A DNA stretch of 64,000 nt from assembly GCA_016124895.1 (NCBI GenBank), contig WGMU01000036.1:30769-94768 (forward strand), written 5' to 3'. The DNA is from a bacterium. GTDB lineage: Bacteria; Planctomycetota; Planctomycetia; Planctomycetales; Planctomycetaceae. The translations under genes were made by a program, and so were the position numbers. Shown here one piece after another: positions 30,801-36,808 of this stretch. Each line of letters starts with the position of its first letter. The first letter of the stretch is position 1. Under the pieces are notes generated by a model, which searched no databases, was not told the DNA's origin, and was given only the letters and a program-made list of their open reading frames with translations.

Positions 30801-31718
30801 GGCGGTTCGGCGACGACGGATCGGCAGGCAGTCGTTGAGGCGAATCGGTCGGTGCTCGAACTGCCAGCCGATGCGACGCGCGGGCGGGTGGTGTTTGAGA
30901 AGCGGTGTTCGGCGTGTCACAAGGTCGGGGAACTCGGCAAGTCGATCGGAGCGGACCTGTCGGCACTGCGGGATCGTTCGGGAGAGGCTTTGTTGACGGC
31001 GATTCTCGATCCCAACCGGGCGGTCGAGGCGAAGTTTCTGAGTTACATCGCGGTGACAAAGGACGGACGGTCGTTCTCGGGGATGCTGCTGTCCGAGACC
31101 GGCAACAACCTGACGCTGATCGGCACCGACGGAAAAGAACAGACGCTGCTGCGGAGCGATCTCGAGGAACTCGTCGCGACGAACCGGTCGCTGATGCCCG
31201 AAGGTCTGGAGAAGGATCTCGCGCCGCAGAATCTGGCGGACGTGATTGCTTTCGTGCAGTCGGCTGGCGGGACGTGGAAGTCGCTGCCCGGCAATCAGCC
31301 GCGCGTGGTTGCGGCTGGCGATGATGGCTCGCTGCTGCTGCCGGCTGACGCCGCGGAGATTTACGGGCCGTCGCTGATCCTCGAACAGAAGTACGGCAAC
31401 CTGGGCTGGTGGTCGAGTATCGACGACTACGCGGTCTGGACGATCGAAACGAAGTCGTCCGGCTTCTACCGCGTCGAGCTGGAGTACGCCTGCCACGACT
31501 CGACGTCCGGCAGCCCGATCCGGTTCTCGACGGGGACGCGTCTCCTGACTGCTCGCGTTCCGGGAACAGGAACCTGGGACAACTACCGCACCTGGTCCGC
31601 CGGAGAAATCGACCTGCGGCGTGGTCGGCAACAGTTGACGGTGTCCGCGCCCGTGAAGCCAGCGCAGGCGCTGATCGATCTGAAGGCGATTCGGCTGTTT
31701 CCCATTGAGGCTCGTTGA
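24840..31718 (+). CDS. Giant exported fusion: deacetylase-like, VCBS, ceramidase-like, PVC-type dehydrogenase, HEAT, cytochrome c
   Basis: 2,292 residues from the ATG at 24840, which has GAGG six bases upstream and a signal peptide (LGLCLISLACFFSPTVAA). Domains in order: polysaccharide-deacetylase-like (about 50-340; EVHTVDHPCPLLQGGDFAKA, VFHPHGW); FG-GAP/VCBS repeats (about 350-640; DVDRDGFQDV, DLDGNGSDDL); neutral-ceramidase-like domain (about 673-1107; VGAAKIDITPDYPVRLSGYG, NSTHSHSAP); PVC-type membrane-bound dehydrogenase propeller (about 1138-1560; AEPLITDPVAFDWDIQGRLW); HEAT repeats (about 1590-1990); haem motif CSACH near 2023 and GADLSALRDRSGEALLTAILDPN; C-terminal carbohydrate-binding-like beta domain (about 2190-2290). 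It is a likely periplasmic or surface enzyme for complex glycan or lipid substrates. Two repeat-like in-frame insertions lie in the dehydrogenase domain. Confidence 0.85.
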   Translation: MRRPCLLGLCLISLACFFSPTVAADGNRLAYLDENNPWYPHTDFPKLTTPQWVGEEGVEAVVVLAIDDMRDPAKYEAYLRPILQRLKQIDGRAPVSIMTCNVKPDDPQLQSWLAEGLSIEVHTVDHPCPLLQGGDFAKAKSTYDRCIDLLHQIPGNKPVAFRMPCCDSLNTVSPRFFSEIFNSTTPEGNHLSISSSVFTLFTSADKSIPRELVLNEDGSERFRRYLPKGLKRGGVEHNHFLNWIENYPYPYVINGKCWEFPCVVPSDWSAQFLQQPNNSKTVEDWKAVLDITVHKQGVFNLVFHPHGWIKAEQVVELIDHAVATHGKKVKFLTFREALNRLNRNLLAEHPLRNPDGRDNGVRVVDVDRDGFQDVVIGNAEHRVTRLWHHRDRSWHEVGFPTRIGSGVRFTQVREDGHISVLAPSLEGPTAKPIVVTENVPERAWYFDGREWVDDDYLQHLVTFSQTVRDMPVERNDKAVPVVHPPETRTWRFRDIDHDGRCEAIVTWRAVAKDGSLSAPKKSDVQLFQPLTPVVQVRPGSPQKKSAGPATWRQMSFPWPDGSDVPAAGIDPSLYRFVDLDGNGSDDLIASTQVGSFVALFEDLESGWSTRILNMDSSSPQSLLPIVREDGSDNGSFVHSGYLAWQNEWTADLPDMVQKVSIDELLGGHRRRQARLKLPPVPVGAAKIDITPDYPVRLSGYGNRLTESEGVAHRIHARALAIGGSETTPLTVLLTVDTCGVPTEVTERVFGKIAKTTPLRREHFAINSTHSHSAPWLMGFAPNIFAEVPDDHRARLQRYENELVEKLVSVVQQAIEKRRPGRLSISHGEVGFARNRRVLQNGQWKGFGVQEDGPVDHRLPVLAAHDTDGKLIAVLATYACHCTTETGSFNQISGDWAGFAAEEIESDFPGAVGLISIGAGADANPEPRGTHELSKQHGKELAHEVKRLLFESTELELIDPRIVGRMARVDLPLGPLPTREEWEQRAKEPGTRGSHARRFLAMLDRGEAVPTTVPDYPVQTWCFGDDLAMVFLGGEVVVDYSLRMNDAFDGERLWINAYSNDVPCYIASKRVLQEGGYEADFSMIYYARPTRLAPETEDIIVDTVQKLLPPEFYSEETQQDFPAPKSPEDSAACIQVKPGLKVELVAAEPLITDPVAFDWDIQGRLWVVEMGDYPGGEESRVESPESRARHAGTTGLSSLDSGLRKGRIRVLTDVDGDGRYDEATTFLADVAFPSGICRWRNGVIVTAAPEIFYAEDTDGDGRADVRTTLFRGFGEGNQQHRVNGLRWGLDGWLHVGNGDSGGSIESVGRVEGVRHEGRGPSQSSDLEPHASALGHAINVSGRDLRINPDTGEMEATSGQTQFGRARDDWGNWFGNNNSNPIWHYVLDEHDLRRNPHAPVSTTKAMIAVVPGAAPVFPVSRTLSRFNDFDKTNRFTSACSTTIYRDNLLGEEFYGDAFVCEPVHNLVSRLVLTPDGVTFKAERSPNERDSEFFASSDNWTRPVMVRTGPDGALWVADMYRFVIEHPKWIPAEQQRKLDVYAGSDRGRIYRIVRESNSACCGAAEDISSQPESSGPRSWLTEKWDEVAVEQLCDRLASPNGWWRDAAHRILLQRATDDSSRDFNAPADLPKIAGTNPLPQIRVQAMCAAVGLGVDVDFLKLLSDPSPMVRGQAVRLATPLAWPEGVVPSSDSGPQRQLQAAILQRVNDSEPTVQFQLAIALGNVATTLGYRLPAMTLGKLLINNADDPWITAAAISSLNESNVEDVLSTVLRELPSAHVGSDLTARVVAQAVAFGKVEAVRQHVVSLIPDDQATSGAIWGLAASIIRQIKGQDSGWKALTADAAFGERLDRAVATAIAVAVDRTQNDVQRFAAMQLAGDSGLLDADQIERLATVIAPQSSLELQSAAVAAIADSGSDGSVKTLLSRWKQSSPAIRTSIADALLGRRSWTELLLKAIEDGVVSPADLDAARRERLLTHRDAAIRERAGKLLGGSATTDRQAVVEANRSVLELPADATRGRVVFEKRCSACHKVGELGKSIGADLSALRDRSGEALLTAILDPNRAVEAKFLSYIAVTKDGRSFSGMLLSETGNNLTLIGTDGKEQTLLRSDLEELVATNRSLMPEGLEKDLAPQNLADVIAFVQSAGGTWKSLPGNQPRVVAAGDDGSLLLPADAAEIYGPSLILEQKYGNLGWWSSIDDYAVWTIETKSSGFYRVELEYACHDSTSGSPIRFSTGTRLLTARVPGTGTWDNYRTWSAGEIDLRRGRQQLTVSAPVKPAQALIDLKAIRLFPIEAR
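28368..28443. repeat. Repeat-like in-frame insertion 1 in the fusion gene
   Basis: The bases are built of GTCCAGAG/AGAGTCC units in the left half and their complements (GGACTCTC, CTCTGGAC) in the right half, forming an imperfect inverted repeat. Translated, it adds about 28 residues rich in Ser, Glu and Arg at residues about 1177-1201, between DYPGG and KGRIRVLTD, where related dehydrogenases have only a short loop. Confidence 0.7.
28755..28845. repeat. Repeat-like in-frame insertion 2 in the fusion gene
   Basis: Contains GAGGCATG and GAGGGCCGAG in the left half and CATGCCTC and CTCGGCCCTC in the right half. It adds about 28 residues rich in Gly, Arg, Ser and His (residues about 1306-1335) between NGDSGGSIES and INVSGRDLR, motifs that are nearly adjacent in related PVC dehydrogenases. 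Confidence 0.6.
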
Positions 31719-31748
31719 GCTGAGACATGATGCTGAACGGGTTTCGTC

Positions 31749-32645
31749 ATGACTGACGCACCAGCGACCGGCACTCCGACTGCAGAGTGGGACATTGATG
31801 CTGACCTCGTCCGCCGGTTGCTGCGCGAACAGCATCCCGACCTGGTGACTGCTGATTTGCGGTTACTCGATACCGGCTGGGATAACGTGTTCTTTCGGCT
31901 GGGTGACCGGCATGTTGTGCGTTTGCCGCGGCGGCAACTCGCTGTCCCGCTGATCGTTCACGAGCAGACCTGGCTGCCGCAACTCGCTTCGCTACTGCCG
32001 GTCTCGATACCTGCTCCGGTGAGACTCGGGCAGTCGACGGACGAATTTCTGCACCCGTGGAGCATTCTTCCGTGGCTGCCAGGCGAGCCTGCGGACGTCG
32101 CGCCGCCTGCGTCCGATCAGGCACGGCTGCTGGCGGATTTCCTGCGGGCACTCCACCAGATCGCTCCTGCGGACGCGCCGCACAATCCGTATCGGGGAGT
32201 CCCGTTGCAGCAGCGGGCGACGTCTGTTGATGAGCGTCTGCAGCGACTTTGTCGAACAACCGACGCGGTTACGCCCGAGATCGACCGCTTATGGAAGCAG
32301 GCGCTGGATGTACCGACGAGTGCCGAGCGGTGCTGGCTGCATGGCGATCTTCACGCGCGAAATGTTCTGGTTCAGAACGGCTCGATCAGCGGCATCATTG
32401 ACTGGGGCGATCTCACGGCGGGCGATGTCGCCACGGATCTCGCCGGCATCTGGTCACTGCTGGCCGCTCCAGAATCACGGGCAAACTGTCTCGACCTCTA
32501 CGGTGCGACGGATACTGAAATCGGCCGCGCCAGAGGCTGGGCGATCGTTTTCGGTTCTGCGCTGCTGGATTCCGGCTCGATCGATCATCCGCGGCACGCA
32601 GCGATGGGGCGGGTCATTCTGCAACGTTTGATCGAGGATGTTTGA
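31749..32645 (+). CDS. Aminoglycoside phosphotransferase (APH) family kinase
   Basis: 298 residues with the protein-kinase-like APH fold. The catalytic loop is WLHGDLHARNVL (Asp and Asn) near residues 198-209 and the metal-binding motif is IIDWGD near 217-222. LDTGWDNVFFRLGDRHVVRLPRR at the N-terminus corresponds to the nucleotide-binding beta hairpin. Members phosphorylate small molecules (aminoglycosides, choline, homoserine, fructosamine and others); the substrate cannot be named here, and a resistance role is not implied. It starts 30 bases after the giant fusion gene and may share its transcript. Confidence 0.85.
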   Translation: MTDAPATGTPTAEWDIDADLVRRLLREQHPDLVTADLRLLDTGWDNVFFRLGDRHVVRLPRRQLAVPLIVHEQTWLPQLASLLPVSIPAPVRLGQSTDEFLHPWSILPWLPGEPADVAPPASDQARLLADFLRALHQIAPADAPHNPYRGVPLQQRATSVDERLQRLCRTTDAVTPEIDRLWKQALDVPTSAERCWLHGDLHARNVLVQNGSISGIIDWGDLTAGDVATDLAGIWSLLAAPESRANCLDLYGATDTEIGRARGWAIVFGSALLDSGSIDHPRHAAMGRVILQRLIEDV

Positions 32646-32750
32646 ATTGCCTGTGAACGGGCACGTGTTTGTACTCGTGGCGAGAGGCTTGCGAGGTGGC
32701 TTAGAATTCCGAGCCGCCTCCAACGTCAACGCTCTGGAAAGCCGTCCCTG

Positions 32751-33974
32751 ATGTCTGTGTCTGATCGTGCCGCTGCCGTACACCGTTATTGCCTGCGTGC
32801 CGTCGCGATTGGCTGCGTCTGGTTGACGGGATCCGTCGCGGCGTTTGCTCAGTCCGGCGCCGCGAGTGACTCATCTGCGTCTGCTCCGCCGATGCCGTCG
32901 TTGTGGGAGCTGGCGGTGCAGGGCGGGATCTTCATGATTCCGATTGCGCTGGCGTCGATCGTTGCCATCGCATTCTCGATCGAGCGGATGATCGGGTTGA
33001 AGACGGAGCGCATTTTGCCCGCCGAGCTGATCCTGAAGCTGCGGAAGCTGATCTCGGAACGTGGGATCGATCCTCGAAAAGCGTGGGCGGTCTGTCAGGA
33101 GCATCCGTCGCCGCTGGCCAATGCACTGCAGGCGGCGATTCTGAAAGCCGGGCGGCCTCATGCTGAGGTCGAAAAGGCGGTCGAAGACGCGGTCGGACGC
33201 GAGACGTCAGACATGCTCCGGAATCTGCGGCCGGTCAACGTGGTGGCCAGCATCGCGCCGCTGCTCGGGCTGCTCGGCACGGTGCAGGGGATGATTCTCG
33301 CGTTCATGGTCACGAGTTCGACGAATTCGACTGGCAATGCGAAGGCTCAGGAACTCGCGCAGGGAATCTATACCGCGCTGGTGACGACGTTCGCAGGACT
33401 GAGCGTTGCGATCGTCTCCGTCCTGCTGGCGAACTATCTCGAAGGCCGGATCGAACGGCTGCTCAGACTGATGGAAGATCTGTTCGTCGACCTGCTGCCG
33501 CATCTGGAACGCTTTGAAGGGAAGCTGCGGGTCGCTCGTGCGGTCGGACTGGCAGATGATTCGGTCGGTCTGCAGTTGCGCACGAAGAGGGCCGGGGGTT
33601 CACCATCGACGGAAGCTGCCGAAAACGATGCGCGACCTGCGCGGTCAGCAGCTCATCGTGAGAAGCCTGCCGCCGTTTCGCTTCCGCCAGAGGACGATTC
33701 CTCGGAGTCGCTGGTTGAGACCGAGTTTGAAGCCGCTCCGGAGCCAGACGTCGAAACAGAGACGGAGACCGGGGTTGGCAGACCTCAGGAGTTTACGATC
33801 GGCGTCGAAATCGCCGGGCTTGAGCCAGCGACAACGTCGCCGGAGTTCTCTGAGGCTGACGATGGCAACGACCCACTGCCGGCGGATAAGAACAAGATTG
33901 ACTCGCCGCACGGTCTGTGGGACATCATGTGGGAGCACCGAGAGACTCAGCAGGTCGCTGAAGACGACGAGTAA
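32751..33974 (+). CDS. MotA/TolQ/ExbB proton channel family protein
   Basis: 407 residues. After a signal-like hydrophobic segment (about 15-34) there are three membrane helices, at about 55-76, 163-186 and 205-230. The signature APLLGLLGTVQGMILAF near residues 163-180 is the conserved TolQ/ExbB helix that forms the proton-conducting pore. The C-terminal 150 residues are an acidic, low-complexity cytoplasmic tail. ExbB-type proteins energise outer-membrane transport or motility with an ExbD/TolR partner; no such partner gene follows, since the next gene is convergent, so the partner must be elsewhere. Confidence 0.85.
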   Translation: MSVSDRAAAVHRYCLRAVAIGCVWLTGSVAAFAQSGAASDSSASAPPMPSLWELAVQGGIFMIPIALASIVAIAFSIERMIGLKTERILPAELILKLRKLISERGIDPRKAWAVCQEHPSPLANALQAAILKAGRPHAEVEKAVEDAVGRETSDMLRNLRPVNVVASIAPLLGLLGTVQGMILAFMVTSSTNSTGNAKAQELAQGIYTALVTTFAGLSVAIVSVLLANYLEGRIERLLRLMEDLFVDLLPHLERFEGKLRVARAVGLADDSVGLQLRTKRAGGSPSTEAAENDARPARSAAHREKPAAVSLPPEDDSSESLVETEFEAAPEPDVETETETGVGRPQEFTIGVEIAGLEPATTSPEFSEADDGNDPLPADKNKIDSPHGLWDIMWEHRETQQVAEDDE

Positions 33975-34115
33975 GCCCACCTCTTGCCGCGGCCCGGTTT
34001 TTCCACAATGAGCCGATACGCAGTACTTGCGGGAATCCTGTCAGCGGGTCGCGACGCCGAGCGTGTCTCTGCCTGATACATAGACAGGGTATCGACTTCT
34101 CTGGAACAGAAGGGA

Positions 34116-34137
34116 GGCAGGCGGTTGGCCGTCTGCC
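34116..34137. terminator. Hairpin between convergent genes
   Basis: GGCAG-G-CGG-TTGG-CCG-T-CTGCC forms a compact stem with a four-base loop between the ExbB-like gene and the HhH gene. There is no U-tract, so termination is only suggested. Confidence 0.4.
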
Positions 34138-34158
34138 AGGTGCGGGGTGTGGGTGAGC

Positions 34159-35124
34159 TTATGGCAGCTTTGGATCGAACAGCCTCAACTGACGCGGTTC
34201 GCCTTCCGGGATGAAGCGTTCTGCGGGAGTTACTTTTTCGGGATGCCGATCGTAAAAGGCCAGGCATTCGGATTCCCGGCCGCGGACGATGCGGCGGCCT
34301 TTCAGGGCTCCCAGCAGCGAAGTGATGACAGTCCACTGGCCGTGATGGCTACGGTCAGTGCGGGAGATGATCACCCAGTCGTGTGTCATGCCGAGTTCGT
34401 GCGCGTGCGCCGTGTTGGAAAACATCACGCTGTAATGCCGACCTTCGCGGTGCGTGTGCATGACCGGCAACCAGGCCTGGCCGGTCGGGTTGAAGCGTTT
34501 GGGAGCGATCCGCAACAGTGTGTCACCGGCGGATTTCTCCCGGTATTCCGCATCGACGCTCAGTAGTTCGGCGACGGGCGGTTCATCGTGATGCAACTCG
34601 TCCCGCGGCGCCCGCTGTGGTTTCGAGAGTTGCCGCGACCGCGCTGCGATCGATTCCCGAACAGCCTGAGCGCGCCGCGGTCCGATCCCGGCAACGTCCT
34701 GCAGGCTGCCGTCCAGCGCCGCGGTCTGCAGTTCGCCGAGCGAGTCGACGTGAAGCTGATCGTGAATTCGAGCGGCCAGCGTCGGACCGACACCGGCCAC
34801 CGTCCGGAACTGATCCTCCGTTGTGCCGGCTTCGCGGAGCTGTTTGAGTTGCGGGATCAGGCCGGTGTGAACGTAGCGATCGATCGCAAGGGCAAGTGAG
34901 CGGCCGATACCGGGAATCTCTTCGAGTCCTTTCCGGCCGGAGTCGGAGAGAATCGCGGCGACGGATGTCATCAGCTCACGCAGGACGCGAGCCCCGCGGC
35001 GATAAGCCCGGATGCGGAAGTCATTTGCATGGCGGTTTTCGAGCAGATTCGCCATCTCATCAAAGCGGTCGGCGATCTGACGATTGATGGTCAGTCCGGC
35101 GTCGGAGTGCGCTGAAGTGAGCAT
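34159..35124 (-). CDS. Helix-hairpin-helix DNA-binding protein (PolX N-terminal-like)
   Basis: 321 residues from the ATG at 35124, which has GGAGG nine bases upstream; the frame extends to 35175 without a ribosome-binding site. Residues about 10-85 match the DNA polymerase beta/PolX N-terminal domain (IADRFDEMANLLE...FRIRAYRRGARVL, EEIPGIGRSLALAIDRYV). A second HhH pair (AGVGPTLAARIHD, AGIGPRRAQAVRE) follows to about 165. Neither a nucleotidyltransferase (GGS and metal-binding Asp) nor a PHP domain follows; instead there is an unrecognised C-terminal domain (about 195-315). A DNA repair or structure-binding role is likely. Confidence 0.8.
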   Translation of the reverse strand: MLTSAHSDAGLTINRQIADRFDEMANLLENRHANDFRIRAYRRGARVLRELMTSVAAILSDSGRKGLEEIPGIGRSLALAIDRYVHTGLIPQLKQLREAGTTEDQFRTVAGVGPTLAARIHDQLHVDSLGELQTAALDGSLQDVAGIGPRRAQAVRESIAARSRQLSKPQRAPRDELHHDEPPVAELLSVDAEYREKSAGDTLLRIAPKRFNPTGQAWLPVMHTHREGRHYSVMFSNTAHAHELGMTHDWVIISRTDRSHHGQWTVITSLLGALKGRRIVRGRESECLAFYDRHPEKVTPAERFIPEGEPRQLRLFDPKLP

Positions 35125-35572
35125 AGTGCCGTCCTCCGTGAGCTGCCCGGTGGCGATTGGAAAAATGCTACGCAACGACCGTGCCGCAGACGATACGTGA
35201 ATCTCGGGTCTTCTATTTGATGTCGAATCCCAGGAATTTGTGACGCGTCCGAACGTGAATCATTCGCAGCTCCGCGACACGGAGTATTCAGACCGAGCGC
35301 CTTCTGTCTCCTTCAGAGAACAGCAATGCGCGACGAGCCTCGGGTTGAGCAGAGCAAATCTGCACGTCAGGCGTGCGTCGGTTGTGCGATTTTCGTACAA
35401 GCCGGAGAGCGTTGTCTGTCCCGGTCGTTCCTGATCAGGCAGGAAGACGCCGTAGCCGAATCTGGCAGAGTCTGGTTTGCAGGGGCTTCCGAGTCCGTGT
35501 CCAAAGTCTCGTGACTTCGGCTGCTTCGGTACAGATCCGCGACGTATGGAGTCAGGAACATTGGGAGTCAGA
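35125..35572. other. Divergent gene-free spacer
   Basis: About 450 bases between the HhH gene and the antiporter gene. Small palindromes are present, for example CCTGATCAGG near 35428 and AAGTC-TCGT-GACTT near 35504, but no gene and no clear promoter. Confidence 0.45.
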
Positions 35573-36808
35573 GTGGACGACTGGACGCACGATATCCCGC
35601 TGCTAACGCTGTTGCTCGGCCTGTCCATTGTGCTGAGCGTGCTGACGAAGCTGGGGCTTGAGCGGTTGCGGTTGCCAGCAGCGATCGGCTGGCTGAGTAT
35701 CGGAATCGCGCTGCGGGCAGCCGATGTTCAATGGCACTGGCTGGAAGACGGGCCACGTGAGGTTTTCGGTTTTCTGAGTACATTGGGTGTTGCCTGTCTG
35801 CTGTTCCGTGTCGGGCTGCAGTGTCATCTCAAGTCGCTGATCGCTCAGTTGGGGCGGGCCGTCTGGATCTGGCTCGGCGATTTTACGGTCAGCGGACTGA
35901 TCGGATTCGGAACTGCGTACTTCGCGCTCGGCCTGCCGCTGCCGACATCGCTGATCATCGGGACGGCGCTGACGGCGACCAGCGTCGGGGTGTCTGTCTC
36001 GGCATGGCAGCAGCGTGGCAGACTGCAGTCGCCCACCGGGCAACTGATGCTGGACGTCGCCGAACTGGACGATATCTCGGGCGTCATCGCGATGTCCGTG
36101 CTGTTCGCCGTACTGCCACTGCTGCACATGGATAGTGGCGACGCGATCGGGCCGTTGTTGATGCGGACTGCCGGGTGGTTTCTGATCAAACTGACGCTCT
36201 TTGCGACGTTGTGTTATCTGTTTTCACAATTCGTCGAGGAACGGCTGACAGGTCTGTTTCAGCGCATGGCGGATTCGGCCGAGCCGCTGCTGCTGATCGT
36301 GGCGGCGAATCTGCTGATCGGCTCTCTGGCCGAACTGCTGGGCCTGTCGATCGCCATCGGCGCCTTCCTGGCGGGAGTCATGTTCAGCCGCGATCCGGAG
36401 CATGTCCGCATCGAGCTGTCGTTTGACACGCTCTACTGGTTCTTCACGCCGTTCTTTTTCATCGGGATCGGACTGGGGGTGGACACCACGCAAGTGGTTC
36501 CGTCGCTGATGGCCGGTTCGGTGCTGTGTCTCGCGGGCATGATCGGCAAGGTGCTGGGGAACGGCGGACCAGCGTTCGCCTTCAGTGGAGGCACGACGGC
36601 AGTTCTGCTGGGCTTCAGCATGATGCCTCGTGCTGAGATCGCGATGATCATTGTGCAGCGCGGTGTGCAACTCGGTGACTGGGCGATGCCGGCTGACGTT
36701 TATGGAGCGATGGTGCTGGTCTCGCTCGTCACCTGCATGGCGTCGCCACTCATTGTTCACACGTTACTCGGAGTCTGGCCGCCGCCGGTCGACGGCGCTC
36801 GCCGGTGA
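35573..36808 (+). CDS. Cation/proton antiporter (CPA2, Kef/NapA-type)
   Basis: 411 residues from a GTG at 35573 with GGGAG five bases before it; an in-frame ATG at 35546 lacks a ribosome-binding site. Around twelve hydrophobic helices fill the whole length. LTATSVGVSVSAWQQRG and DVAELDDISGVIAMS carry the family's ion-binding region (Asp residues in the DD pair), and IAIGAFLAGVMFSRDPEH is typical. There is no C-terminal RCK/TrkA-N domain, so this is the short form. It should exchange Na+ or K+ for H+ across the inner membrane. Its 3' end overlaps the convergent BatA-like gene by 52 bases. Confidence 0.88.
   Translation: MDDWTHDIPLLTLLLGLSIVLSVLTKLGLERLRLPAAIGWLSIGIALRAADVQWHWLEDGPREVFGFLSTLGVACLLFRVGLQCHLKSLIAQLGRAVWIWLGDFTVSGLIGFGTAYFALGLPLPTSLIIGTALTATSVGVSVSAWQQRGRLQSPTGQLMLDVAELDDISGVIAMSVLFAVLPLLHMDSGDAIGPLLMRTAGWFLIKLTLFATLCYLFSQFVEERLTGLFQRMADSAEPLLLIVAANLLIGSLAELLGLSIAIGAFLAGVMFSRDPEHVRIELSFDTLYWFFTPFFFIGIGLGVDTTQVVPSLMAGSVLCLAGMIGKVLGNGGPAFAFSGGTTAVLLGFSMMPRAEIAMIIVQRGVQLGDWAMPADVYGAMVLVSLVTCMASPLIVHTLLGVWPPPVDGARR

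Noticed and set aside
30621..31835. 404-residue minus-strand frame opposite the giant fusion gene
   Set aside because: It mirrors the codon bias of the sense gene and has no domain.
31749..32645. Antibiotic resistance gene (aminoglycoside phosphotransferase)
   Set aside because: The family is broad; nothing in the sequence or context indicates an antibiotic substrate or mobility.
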